Shown here: positions 13,097 to 24,243 of the stretch, one piece after another
Position numbering within the stretch: the first letter of the stretch is position 1
Layout of the letters: each line of letters begins with the position of its first letter
NCBI GenBank assembly: GCA_026929865.2
Contig: CM049407.1
Span: forward strand, 18,527,501 to 18,591,500
Length of the DNA: 64,000 bases
Source of the DNA: Hyperoplus lanceolatus
Lineage: Eukaryota; Chordata; Actinopteri; Uranoscopiformes; Ammodytidae
Direction: 5' to 3'
The notes under the pieces: model-generated
Database searches by the model: none
Seen by the model: the letters and a program-made list of their open reading frames with translations, nothing else
Told to the model about the DNA's origin: nothing
Program-made: the position numbers and the translations under genes

Positions 13097-13189
13097 ATGA
13101 AGAAACAAATTTTGCTTTTATTCACATTCAGAGGACTAGTGAGCAAAGGGAAAAGGGGCAAAAAGAGAAAATGGATAAATTCATATTGA
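13097..13189 (+). promoter_or_regulatory. Overlapping upstream ORF of sat1
   Basis: A 30-codon ORF opens at 13097 and ends 19 bases inside the sat1 coding sequence, in a different frame. Its peptide is hydrophobic then basic: LLLF, then RGLV, then KGK, then KKRKW, ending INSY. From memory, the human SAT1 leader carries an overlapping uORF with the same order of motifs (LLLLF, RGLV, KGK, RKW, NS). SAT1 translation is known to be controlled by polyamines through its leader. Conservation of the peptide between fish and human is inferred from recall and needs alignment. Confidence 0.7.
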
Positions 13190-14287
13190 GGAAAGCTGAA
13201 CCCAGTGATGTGCCAACTATCCTACGACTAATAAAGGTGAGCCCAATGTTAAAGTTGGCTATTAATAGCAAAACATATTATTACTGTTATGAATTTGAGT
13301 TCCATTACAAAAAAAATAGATCTTGTTTCGGTTTCTTTCTTTATGCCTTCATAGGAACTTGCTAAATTTGAAGAGATGGAAGAGAAGGTTGTGCTGACTG
13401 AGAAAGGTGCTTTCATTTCACCCACTTAGTGTACATTGGATTGAACTATGTTGAACTATAAGTGTAGCCTACTATTTAAAAATACATGTAACTGTATTTT
13501 CAAAAACAAAAAGCCTTCCCACACATTCTCATAAAATGTCCCACTTGTAGATCTACTTGAAGATGGCTTTGGTGATCATCCGTTCTACCACTGTTTGGTT
13601 GCTGAAGTCCCAAAAGAGCAAATGAGCTCAGAGGGTAAAAACACATCCCTTACACAATAACTACACAGTCTGAGAGATATTTCTTAAGAAATAGGTTCAC
13701 CCTTCAAATTTGACCACTCATGTGTGTTGATTTCTTCCAGGCTACACTGCGATTGCCTTCGCCATGTACTATTTCACATATGACCCTTGGATTGGAAAAC
13801 TGCTGTACTTAGAAGACTTCTATGTCATGCAAGACTTTCGGGGTGAGGTTGTCGACAGTATATAATGGTTGTTAATAAGTTCCTGATTAAATGTTTTTGT
13901 GGGGCTTTTATTTTTTTTTTTCTTGTTATGTCACTGTTTTAATCACTCATTGTACATTGAATCTTTGACCAGGTCTTGGCATTGGTTCACAAATCCTGAA
14001 GGTTCTGAGTGAGGTATGTTTGTTGATGTGCAGTTTAAGCTGCTTTGAAACTTAATTTCAATTGTACAATTGTACCGTCTCTGTGCTTTAGTTTTATTTG
14101 TTCTTATTTTTTTCCCCTATAGACGGCAGTGAAGACTCGTTGTAGCGGCATGCACTTCCTTGTGGCAGAGAACAACACAAAGTCCATTGAGTTCTACAAG
14201 CGAAGAGGAGCGGCGGATCTCTCCTCTGAGGAGGGCTGGCGTCTTTTTGAGATAGAAAAGGAGGACCTGTTGAAAATGTCTGCCTAA
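13171..14287 (+). CDS. sat1: Spermidine/spermine N1-acetyltransferase 1
   Basis: Exons 13171-13236, 13355-13406, 13551-13634, 13741-13842, 13973-14013 and 14123-14287 give 169 residues (human 171). It is a GNAT-fold enzyme of the cytosol that transfers acetyl from acetyl-CoA to the N1 position of spermidine and spermine, the rate-limiting step of polyamine catabolism and export. The acetyl-CoA loop RGLGIGS is at residues 101-107. Signature blocks [31 protein letters not shown] and [16 protein letters not shown] are all present. The start is the only ATG giving the family N-terminus ([13 protein letters not shown]). SAT2 is less likely given the neighbours prdx4 and zfx. Translation is probably limited by the overlapping uORF at 13097. 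Confidence 0.97.
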
Positions 14288-14723
14288 AAGAGTTTACTGA
14301 GAATTTACTTGTTTGTGCCAGTTGTCTTGCTTTGCTTGGTCAGCGATTTGGCGCAGTATTAATATATACATTTACAAATCAGCTGTTACTGACAAAAAGT
14401 TCCTGCTAATTACACAATCGGATATTTATGGAAATGTCTGCTAATACGTGAATGAATTCTCACATTATAGAACAACTATGCTAATAGCCAATAATAAGAT
14501 AATGTGTTTAATTGAAATGTTTTTTCGAGGCCTGTATGGGGAAAAGTAAACAAAAAATAAACATAATATTGTGTATTGGAAGATTTCTTCCTGTTTTTTC
14601 TTGTTTTTAGTCCTGCCACCCTTGGGTCCTGAGAGCCAGGTTGGGAACACTGGAATAATTATTTGCTTTTGCAGTCATATTCTTTATTGCTTTAAATAAA
14701 AAAAACAGATATTTATTAAATAC

Positions 14724-14919
14724 AAGTTGTGAGGGCGCCCTTAGCTCAGTTGGTAGGGCGTCCCCCTCCATGGGCCTCGGCCAGCAGCGGACCCGGGTTT
14801 GATTACAGCCCGCGGTCGATCTCTGTATGTCACCCCCCTCTCTGCCCCATTTCAACTCTGTCTCTACACTATCAATAAAGCATAAAAATGCAAAAAAAAA
14901 TCAAAAAAAAAAGTTGTGA
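14724..14919 (+). mobile_element. tRNA-derived SINE with perfect 9-bp target duplication
   Basis: Body 14733-14910. The head reads like a tRNA gene: box A TAGCTCAGTTGG at 14742 and a box-B-like GGGTTTGATTA near 14796. It continues with a pyrimidine-rich body, AATAAAGC and an A-rich tail. Direct repeats AAGTTGTGA flank it at 14724-14732 and 14911-14919, proving target-primed insertion. It lies just past the sat1 3' end. Confidence 0.88.
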
Positions 14920-15589
14920 AACATAAACATAGGCCTAGCCTACTTCATACAAGTAAAATAACTGCATTTAAAATGGATATTTTATTTTTTTTAATAAAGA
15001 AATATGATGCTGTTAACAGAATGCCCTCTGTCAGTGGTATGTTCTAATATTGTATTATTATTAATGATGCATTAACAACATGTAAATAGCATTTTAACTG
15101 TAACCAGTTTGAACAATGTTTTACATAGGCTACTGAGTGTAAAAATATAGATTTATAGCTATGTTGCCTATATTGTGCAATAGGCAGATCATCATGTTGT
15201 CTAGGCCTACATCATTAAAGTGTTAATAATATATTAATTTGTATGTAGAATGAACATAATCTAATATATCTAATTTGATATATTCTCCTTTACCAACCAG
15301 AAGAAATAAACACAAACGTTGAGGGATTGATGAATTAATTAACTTTATTTTAACCTACTCTATGAATCTGATCGTATCAGAGTGTTTCATTGAGCGGTGG
15401 GTTTAAATGTTAGATTATGTCTTTCTTGAGGTCATCGTTTAAAGCTGAATATGCGTATGTTGGTTGGCCAGGGAAGTAAAGAGGTCCAAGGCCTTTTGCC
15501 ATAGCTCCACTAACCTTGGGGCATAAACTAATTAAAAGGACCGCCACAGTGTGCATGTTTTGTCGCAGATCCTCAGATTATGGCCTGTT

Positions 15590-16620
15590 TGGTGCCTGCC
15601 GGTGTGATCTCTCCACCACAACCCTTCCGCATTTTCCTGCTGCTCTCGGGCTGTGACGTGTCGTGCTGACGGCGGCCTCGGAGCTGGAGGAGCAGGGGGC
15701 TGTAGCATGTCAAGATCTGGCTCCAGACGTCCTGCTTTGCTTTCACCAGAGCTCCAGAAACAAACCCATAACCCCTCCTTCTCTGCTCCTCTGCGGCCCG
15801 CCCAAATAACACTAAATTCCCGACTGATTCCGGCCCGATTCTGGGGGAAGCAGGCGGCCTGGGATAGCCGAGGAGCGGACGGAGGCCAGCCCTGCAGCAT
15901 AAATCTGGTACGCGGCTCATTTTCGCCCATGGGGCGCCATGTTTGCACAGCTATGTTTGAATCTGTGCGTGTCCGTGTCTCTTTATTTTTGCATGCATGT
16001 GGTATTTAAAATTTGTTATTCTCGCCGAGAGGCCGCAAAGGGATGGGCCTTTTCTTCTCGGGCCCAGGCCTCCACAAAGGCCGTTATTAGTAACTCAAGC
16101 CTGTCCGGTTAGCAAGCCAGCCCTCGGAAAGGAGCGGGCTTTTCTGTTCGCCGGTCATCGATAACTCCTTTGTAAGCGAATACACCAGTCCCCATGCAGC
16201 GTAGTATTCGTTAGATATGCAATTTACATTTATTTAAATGCCGAGGGGTGTTTTGTATTTAGTGTTAAAATTAGCAACCGTCCAGACACGAAGCTAACAA
16301 AATGGCGGATGCTAGTGTGATGAAAATCCGTTGTAGGAAACGAGTGTATTTGTAGACCTCCAACTAGCTGGCTTTTACACAGCCGCACCAAAAGGGAGCT
16401 AACGTAACCAGACTTCTTATATTGTGTGGTTTTTAATGGTCCTGCTCGTTTGTGTGTCAGTGTAATTAGCTGTTTCCGAGAGTGCGTTTTGGCGGCGACA
16501 GTCGGATTTCTGCGAGCGGTGCTAACGCTGCTCCAGTGGTCAGTCGGCGACATTACCGTCAATCACCTCATTGCTGTGTTTAGTCTTATTCGTGCATGCA
16601 GGTTTTAATGTGTCGGAAGC
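15590..16620 (+). promoter_or_regulatory. CpG-rich segment, probable zfx promoter
   Basis: CpG dinucleotides are dense here compared with the AT-rich sequence on both sides, especially 15640-15960 and 16020-16160. Overlapping open frames occur on both strands, as expected for GC-rich non-coding DNA, and none looks like a protein family. ZFX genes have CpG-island promoters with non-coding first exons. I cannot place the exact first exon or its donor. Confidence 0.5.
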
Positions 16621-18119
16621 ATCTTTAAGCGTCCTGGTGCACTGTTATGCGCCACATCTCCACCCACCGTTGTCATCATTTTCCACCTGAAGGTGGGGGA
16701 TGGTGCACCCTAAATGGCAATCCCGGCTGCATCGTCCACACCACTGTTTACATATCTGCATCGTCCCGTGTGTGTGTCACGAAAGACGAGATTTGTTACT
16801 CATTGTCTCCCCTTTACCTCTGCGAAATACCTAGTGTCAGTCAATTGGGCTGAAACATATAAATATATATGTATTTGAAATATTTTGGTTTAAGAAGTAG
16901 TGCTAAAGGCATGACAATTGTACAACTGGTCATTTCAATTGCTCTCCGTTGCCGCAGACGCAAGCTAACGCTGCAAAAATCGATCTTCCTATAATTCATT
17001 CAATCGGTTATTGACCAAATCCACTCAATGTTTCAGTGAACACCAGACTTCTTTTCAGGCCAGAGTTTGACATCAGGCAGCTCTAGGTTGTTGCATGTGT
17101 GTAAAAGTATCCGAATAAAATGTCAAAACAAATTGAACTGTCCACAGAAACTTATTCATTAAGGCAGCAGGATGCAGTAACGGGGCTATACATCGGAGCA
17201 ATTTAATATGGCCTCAATAATAACGTCTGAAAAGGCTGATATTAAGTTGTTTTTAATGGTTTTATATAATGTAAATGAATAATATTTATTATATAAATAA
17301 CATCTTATCTTACAAATGTATGGTATTGTTTAAAAAGTTTCTACTAGACCTGATTGAATGAATAAGTACTGTGAAGTACAAATTAATAAATCCTTAATAA
17401 AGCTACAGAGTTTGACAGTATTTACTGCAACAATGACTTGAAACAGTCCATTTAAAGATTGCTATTAGCTGTCAGGGAGATGTTCAGGCTGCATTAGCCA
17501 TGCAACACCAGGCCGGTGGTCCCTCTATCATGTGAATCACATTATCATGTCAAATTGATAATTAACGGCACACAAACAACCCTTATTTTTCTTCAACAAG
17601 CTGCTGCTGATGACAATCTCATTGTGGCTCTTCCCTGGGCACATCTGGAATTAAAATGACTTGACTTGGATCTGCTCAAGTTAACATACAATGCTAGTGT
17701 CATGTTCGATGGGCGGCATCATTTGTTTTTCTATAATAAATTGTTTCAAATGACATTAATGACCACAAAGACACATGGTTTTTACTTGAACTGGTGCCTA
17801 TTAATTTGCTTAAGATCCACAGTTCTAGCACACGCAGGACATGAGAAAACATTTTCTAGACTGCTGTACAGATTCATTATCTTTATTATGCAATTAATAT
17901 TGACATACACCATTAGAGGAAATGGACTAGGGTGACATGCAGTGCATTGCCCCAGTCTGCTAGGTTAGCATGGGCTGTACATGTATGAACCTATGTCTGA
18001 CGAATGAGGATGTAGTGATGTACCGATTTAAGTTACTTTGGCAAGCTTTGTCTCCAATAGAAAGTAAGCTTTCAATCTTGTGCTTTCAACTCTCCAGTAA
18101 CAGATGCAGTGCGAGGACA

Positions 18120-21100
18120 ATGGATGAGGACGTCACCAGGCTTTCCATACATTCTGAAGAGCCTAAAATAATATTACACGGATCGGGTAAATAGCCATGC
18201 TCCTATTCATGTGGGTTTTATACACACAGGGTTTGTCTCTGTGAGTTCAGCTAACTTAGAATTTGAAGAAGCGGATTCTGTGAACGGACAACTTGAACTA
18301 TTTGAATTGCATAAGCAAAGTCTTGCTAGGAGCAAGATGTTACTGTTGTTGGAATTACGGATGGAATTCTATCAGAAGTTGAATGTGCTACTTAAAACAT
18401 CCTCACACAATTAATGCCGTCTGGTTGACCTTGGTGTGTGTGTGTGTTTGTGACCCTGCTTCTTCCAGATGACGGTGGTGCTGGCGGGCAGGAGTTTGTT
18501 GTGGAGCTTCAAGAGACTGTGTTGGTGTCGGAAGGCGAGGGGGAAGGCATGGCGGTTCATAGGTTTGCCCCAGAGGAGCTAGTTATCCAGGATGCTGTGG
18601 AGGACGTAGTGTCTGAGTATGTGCACTGTGACGAGGACGAAGACGTGGCTGTAGAGACCTGCGTGATGGCTCTGGAGGGCGAGGAGGAAGGTGTTGCCAT
18701 GGGAGACATCCCTGAAGACGGGCTGGACTCGGAGCAACAGGAGGACGACCAAGATGGCTGTGGAGATTATCTAATGATATCCTGTAAGTTTCCTGCTCTG
18801 CTCTGCTGGAATTAGCTTCAAATGGACCATTGCTCCTCTTGAAAGTAAAACTTGAACCATACTTGGTGCGTCTTTGGGCGGATCCAAAATGTATCCGCTG
18901 ATAAGTGTAAATTATGCCTTTATATGACAAGTCATGTTACAATATAGGCTATCTGTTAGGATGATTGTAATTCACAAGTTATGTTAAATGTCTAGCTCTA
19001 ATACAGTAGTTGGTTCATTTATTAATTACATGTTTGTTTTTTTACATCGAAAGCTTCAGTCATGAACATTTATATAACAGTTACAAATTAAGGGTGTCTT
19101 TTTGATAGGGAATTAAACAATTGTTTTTTATTGTCTTATATATTCACAAATTTAACAAGATGATTTGCGTATTTATTCTATTTCAAAGCTCCAAAAACAT
19201 AGCCTGGCTCCGCCCGCCCGCCTACTTCCGGCCAAATTTTATTTTCCTTTCAGTAGTCAGTCTGGGTGTACAGCCCATTTCCCAGTTTTGCCGGAGATTC
19301 GACAGCCGGTCCAATCAGCGAACAGAGCGAGAGGCTGAGAACGATGACGTCGAAGTCGCGCTCCAGTTTCAGTTGCCAGAAGCCGGCTCATGACACACGT
19401 GACGACCAAACGTTATGCGATTGGTTGGCTAATCCAGAGTGGCACTGGGCAGATCCAATAGTTTTAAACTTTAACAGACACCCGCCTCCATGAGTGAACG
19501 TTTGCCAATTACAGCACTGCCAGACCTTCTGTACAAATGAAATGAAGTACGATGGTCTGGTAGCACCACGCTACCAAAAACATGACCTAAAACTAAAAAG
19601 CAATCCTAAATAGATAAAGAAAAATAAAAAACCTTAAATTCTTTTTTTTTGCGATTTCACTTATTTCGGCTGAAACCGAAAATTATGTTTTTGCCATTTT
19701 CGGTGGCCAAACATTCGGTGCATCCCTTCTAATAACATAATAACATCTATGCTCAGTGAGGAAATGCTGTTGTTTTTGAAAAAGACGCATATTAAACAGA
19801 TCTGTTACGTAGTCATGTTGTTGTAGATATTATCCAGCAATGACTGCCACCTTGTACATTTTCTCCATTTATTGTCAGAATTCAACATGGACTCAGTGTG
19901 TTAGTGGAAATGCTGCACACTGGTTTTTGATTGATTTGACATTGTTTTTAGCCACTAATACTGTAATGGTAACTAACCCGATATAAGAGGCTATGTGATG
20001 TTTAAAGCCCAGTTCAGACCAAAGATTTGCCTTGCTACTGCTTGCGACGAGACGGTTTTAGAACGTCGCGGGGGATAAATCGCAGCAGTGTGAACTGCTC
20101 GTTGCAAGGAGTCGCAGAAGATTCAACATGTCAAATCGCAAGGTCCAGTTTTAGAACGTCCAGGTCAGCTCGTTGCAAGCGGTTGCGAGCAGTTGCAGTT
20201 GCGTCTCGTTGCAAGGTGAATCTTTGGTCCGAACTGGGCTTTAAAAGACAGACTGTTTGAAATAATGGAATGTAAACTCAGTTTTGATTTGCTCTCAAAA
20301 TTTACCTTGTAAAGTTTATTTTGTGTACAGATTCTTAATATCAATTGGTTTAATAGCATTTTTTAGTTATACTGACATATTAAAATAAAATCCCAGTTGC
20401 ATTTTCCCTAAACATAAAAACTGGTGAGTTAAAAAAGCCCATCTTAAATGACATGTGACTCGTGTCTCCTCCACTAGTGGATGAAGCTGGTAAAATGGTG
20501 TCTGAGGATGGAACAGAGGTGACAGTGGAGGGAGCTGTGGAGGACCAGGAAGTGGAGAAGGATGAGGACGGGCAGGAGGTGATAAAGGTCTACATCTTCA
20601 AGGCCGATTCTGGGGAGGACGACATGGGTGAGTAGTAGTTATAGTACGAGGAATTACTACAAAATATACTGTTAGATGTTGGCTTTTTTACATTATCAGC
20701 AATCCAAGTCCAATCTGGATCCAAGTCACATTAATTAATTATATCATAAGAAAGACATTATTGTTGTTTGTTGTACTGGAAAATATCTTGACTATAATAC
20801 ATTATTCAAGGCCTTTGTTGTCCCCATTGCTTTCCATCACACTTTTATAATTTAATTTGAACGATTTGGTACAAGATTTGAAATGGTATTAAAAGGTGTT
20901 GTAAAAAGTCTTGAACATAACTTGAGGTTAAACCTGCATAGAACCAGAGGTTTACCAAGTATTTGTGGCGAGTTGTGCCAAAATGTTGAGGATTTAAAAG
21001 TTATTTTTGTTCTGCAGGAGAATCGGTTGACATCAGCGATGGAGAAACGGAGTTAACGGAGTCTTCGGGCCAAACGCTCAGAGAGAAGATGGTTTACATG

Positions 21101-22663
21101 TCTGTCGGGGACTCTCATCATAATCAAGGAAACCATGGTGAATACTTAAGATCTAGCGAGCGGTGACAACTGTCATGAAAGTAAACGTCATTACCATTTT
21201 AGTTTTGTACATGTTGGGCTCATCTACAGGTGGGTCCAAGGTGACTGATGAGGTTTATATGGAAGTGGTGGTAGGAGGGGAAGAGCCAGTAACTCACGAC
21301 CGCTCGTATGACAGCGTGTCTCTAAGCAAGGACTTCATGCCTGTGGCCTGGGCAGTTGCTTATGGTCAGCACCCCCTGTCTATTAAATTGCTTTTCAAAC
21401 AACACTGGAAGCTTGTGCAACCACCTTGCTCTGCGTGTCTTGGCTTAAGCTTTTACAGGAGTTGGTTTGGTATTTTTCTGTTTTTAATATCACTCTGTTG
21501 CTCTCCCAGGTGCGGACGATAGCGAGAGTTGTGAAAACCGAAACGGGGCAGCAAGCGCATTGCTGCACATCGATGAATCAGACGGAGTCGATGAAATCAA
21601 TAGACAACGCAACAAGAGCAGGAGACGGTCGGAGCCTCGCCAGGTGCAGACAGGTAAGGACAACACAAAGTTAAAGGAGATGCCTTTATCTCATCAAACA
21701 ATGAAGAAGGCCTTTGGATCGTACAGCAGAATGAATGCTTAAAGGATGAATGCTCCTACGGACTGTATTGTTCTCAATGTCATAAGTTGATGATATTTTT
21801 TATTGAATGGATCAAAAACAAATGCACAATAAATGATATTAAGGCCCATAGTGGTTTTTAATTTGCAGTCTAAGGAGCACTCAAACCTCCAACAATTTGA
21901 ATTTAACTAAATAAGAAAAGAAAGCAACATATAGCGTTTGTCATCTAGTTGCCCCATCAAGGTTTTAGGAGCATATTGTTTGTCATATATCTTCTTTGTC
22001 CAGCTGTTTTCTTCCACTAGTTCATCCTGTTTATTCTGCAAAAGATTATTTTGAGGTTAACCCCATTTAAAGCTGGGGTGGAGGATTTGGGTAGAAAATG
22101 GCAGTTGGTATAGAGATTCGAATCCAAATACCTCAACCGCTCCACTTGTTCTCTTTGGTCCCTCCCTGACATGCTCTGCACCAACAAAGTCGCGCCAAAG
22201 TGAATGGACAGTCCGAACAGCCAATAAGAACAGAGAATCGGAGCCTTGCTCTGATTGGTCAAAGTGTACAGCTCATGTTAACTTTGACCAATCAGAAATC
22301 ACATACCCCAGCTTTAAGTACCTTCCACTCACGGCACCAGGAATGGAATGCTATGCTAATAGGGAAGAATAACACGGTCATGGTCTGAAGGTGTGGCTAA
22401 CTTACTGTGTACCGCACCTAATAAGATGACAGAATATGTCAATGGAATTGACTAATAGAAACAAGAAAACTCATGCTTTAATCAATGAAACCATTTTGAT
22501 AAAGTGAACCGTAAGGACAACTTTGAATAACATCTACATACACTCCTGCCTCGTGCTACCTCTGAATCTTCGTAGTTATTGATTTGGTTGTTAGTCCCTG
22601 ATTTCAGATCAGATTGTATATATAATTTACGCTTGAGTACCACTGCATTTTCTGCTCAGTATG

Positions 22664-22697
<34 letters not shown>

Positions 22698-24243
22698 ACT
22701 TATCTAACCTTACTGATACCGAACCATAATGTGTGATGGTCATTTAATTTATTGATATATATTCCAAATATTAAAATCCAGGCCAAACATGTCACTAATA
22801 TCAATTGTTTGTATCTGGATTTTTGTTGGTTAAGAATATGTGTGCCTAATATTTTTTTTTTTCCCAAGTTAACTTTATGAACACCACTATGGACACGTTG
22901 TAATTTCTGTCTCCCTCTTGTCATTTTTCTCTTTAGCAATCATCATCGGTCCATACGGGCAGCCTCTCACAGTTTACCCCTGCATGCTATGTGGTAAAAA
23001 GTTTAAGTCCCGGGGCTTCCTGAAACGCCACACCAAGAATCATCACCAGGACGTTCTGACCAGGAAAAAGTACCAATGTACAGACTGTGAGTTCACCACC
23101 AACAAGAAAGCCAGCCTCCACAACCACATGGAGGTGCACGCTCTGAGCAGCAAGGCCCCCTTCGAGTGTGAAATGTGTGGCAAGGAGTTCCACCAGCAGG
23201 CAGCGCTGTTCTCCCACAGACTGCAGCACCACCACCGAGAGCCCAAGAGCCAGCCGCCTCCGACTCCCAACAAAATGCATAAATGCAAGTTCTGTGACTA
23301 TGAAACTGCGGAGCAAGGACTGCTCAATCGGCACTTGTTGGCCGTTCACAGCAAAAGCTTCCCCCACATCTGTGTGGAATGTGGAAAAGGCTTTCGACAT
23401 CCGTCAGAGTTGAAGAAACACATGCGCACGCACACAGGCGAGAAGCCTTACTCCTGCCTGTACTGTGACTACAAGTCGGCCGATTCCTCCAATCTCAAGA
23501 CACACATCAAGACTAAGCATAGCAAAGAGATGCCATACAAGTGTGAGCGTTGTTTCCAGACCTTTGCAGAGGAAGAGGAGTTACTGCAGCACGGACTAAC
23601 ACACGAGGAGAATAAGACCCACCATTGTGCCCACTGTGATCACAAAAGCTCCAACTCCAGTGACCTGAAACGCCATATCATTTCTGTTCACACCAAGGAC
23701 TATCCACACAAATGTGCCATCTGTGGGAAAGGCTTCCACCGGCCATCGGAGCTGAAGAAGCACTCGGCATCCCACCGCACCAAGAAGCTTCATCAGTGTC
23801 GGCACTGCAACTTTAAAAACGCAGACCCTTTTGTTCTCAGTCGTCATATCTTGTCAGTCCACACAAAGGAGCAACAGGAGTCTCCTGAAAAGAGTGAGGC
23901 AAAGAGGACAGAGACGCACACTCCTGCTGCCACACCTAAAAAGTCTGCACCTAGCGGCTCCAGCAGCAGCAGCTCTGTGCCGCCTGGCAGAGTCAGTGCA
24001 GCTAGCTTAGCCAGCAGCGTGACTGTAGTTATGGGCAAAGGACAAAAAGAAAGGAGAATTTATCAGTGCCAGTACTGTGACTACAGCACCGGGGATGCCT
24101 CGGGCTTTAAGCGACACGTCATTTCCATTCACACAAAAGACTATCCGCACCGCTGCGATATCTGTTCGAAAGGCTTCCGACGACCCTCGGAGAAGAGCCA
24201 GCATATCACGCGCCACCACAAGGACGTGGTGCAGGCCGACTGA
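18120..24243 (+). CDS. zfx: Zinc-finger transcription factor ZFX, 12-finger form
   Basis: Exons 18120-18186, 18469-18783, 20478-20627, 21018-21137, 21230-21364, 21510-21653 and 22937-24243, all joined in phase 1, give 745 residues. The acidic N-terminal activation region carries family blocks such as [37 protein letters not shown] and ALLHIDES. A basic nuclear-localisation-like stretch ([10 protein letters not shown]) precedes the finger array, which lies wholly in the last exon and starts at C326. Twelve C2H2 fingers are visible. Finger 11 of the standard 13 is absent: finger 10 (HQCRHC) is followed by about 65 residues of Ser/Ala/Pro/Glu-rich linker and then the finger-12 equivalent (YQCQYC). 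ZNF711 is the closest alternative, but ALLHIDES and the prdx4-sat1 neighbours favour zfx. ZFX acts in the nucleus at CpG-island promoters. The 3' UTR runs to a signal at 25771. Confidence 0.95.
19191..19582. mobile_element. TAGCCTGG-terminus DNA transposon (family G), copy 2, with 9-bp target duplication
   Basis: Body 19200-19573, 374 bp, in the second coding intron of zfx. Starts TAGCCTGGC and ends CCACGCTA. Perfect direct repeats CCAAAAACA flank it at 19191-19199 and 19574-19582. It shares the start and a GACGTCGAAG block with the element at 11504-12075 and is shorter. Non-coding. Confidence 0.82.
19636..19728. repeat. Probable hAT-type transposon end
   Basis: The segment TTCGGCTGAAACCGAAAA through CATTCGGTGCATCCCT resembles the subterminal repeats and terminus of common fish hAT elements, whose ends read AGGGATGCACCGAA. 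Only one end is seen. Assignment is from memory of fish repeats. Confidence 0.4.
20002..20244. mobile_element. Fold-back element with 30-bp inverted repeats between TTAA sites
   Basis: Body 20006-20240, 235 bp, in zfx intron 2. Both ends read AGCCCAGTTC-GACCAAAGATT with about 3 mismatches in 30 positions, flanked by TTAA at 20002-20005 and 20241-20244. The interior has repeated CGTTGCAAG and TTTTAGAACGTC motifs. A TTAA target points to piggyBac or Kolobok machinery. Confidence 0.85.
22067..22317. mobile_element. MITE family A, copy 1 (uninterrupted)
   Basis: Body 22071-22313, 243 bp, in the intron before the finger exon of zfx. Ends are AGCTGGGGT and ACCCCAGCT, with TTAA at both sides. It matches 45823-46243 along most of its length (for example CCTCAACCGCTCCACTTG and AATAAGAACAGAGAATC). 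This copy keeps the internal TTAA that is the insertion point of family B in the other copy. Confidence 0.88.
22666..22695. repeat. CA microsatellite
   Basis: About 15 pure CA units in a zfx intron. Confidence 0.95.

Larger units (their letters stand above)
14288..18119. other. sat1 3' UTR, SINE, and the zfx upstream region
   Basis: The first about 400 bases are sat1 3' UTR with AATAAA signals near 14554 and 14694. A SINE sits at 14733-14910. From 14920 to 15580 the DNA is AT-rich with no gene. 15590-16620 is G+C- and CpG-rich and probably holds zfx start sites. 16620-18097 is AT-rich, probably zfx 5' intron; an acceptor CTCTCCAG ends at 18097, just before the coding start. Confidence 0.55.

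Noticed and set aside
14733-14810. Possible tRNA gene (A and B boxes)
   Set aside because: The cloverleaf cannot be completed, box B is degenerate, and the whole unit has a poly-A-like tail and target duplication, so it is a SINE.
15532-16009. Overlapping 115-138 residue open frames on both strands
   Set aside because: CpG-rich non-coding DNA lacks stops on both strands; no family resemblance; position fits a promoter.
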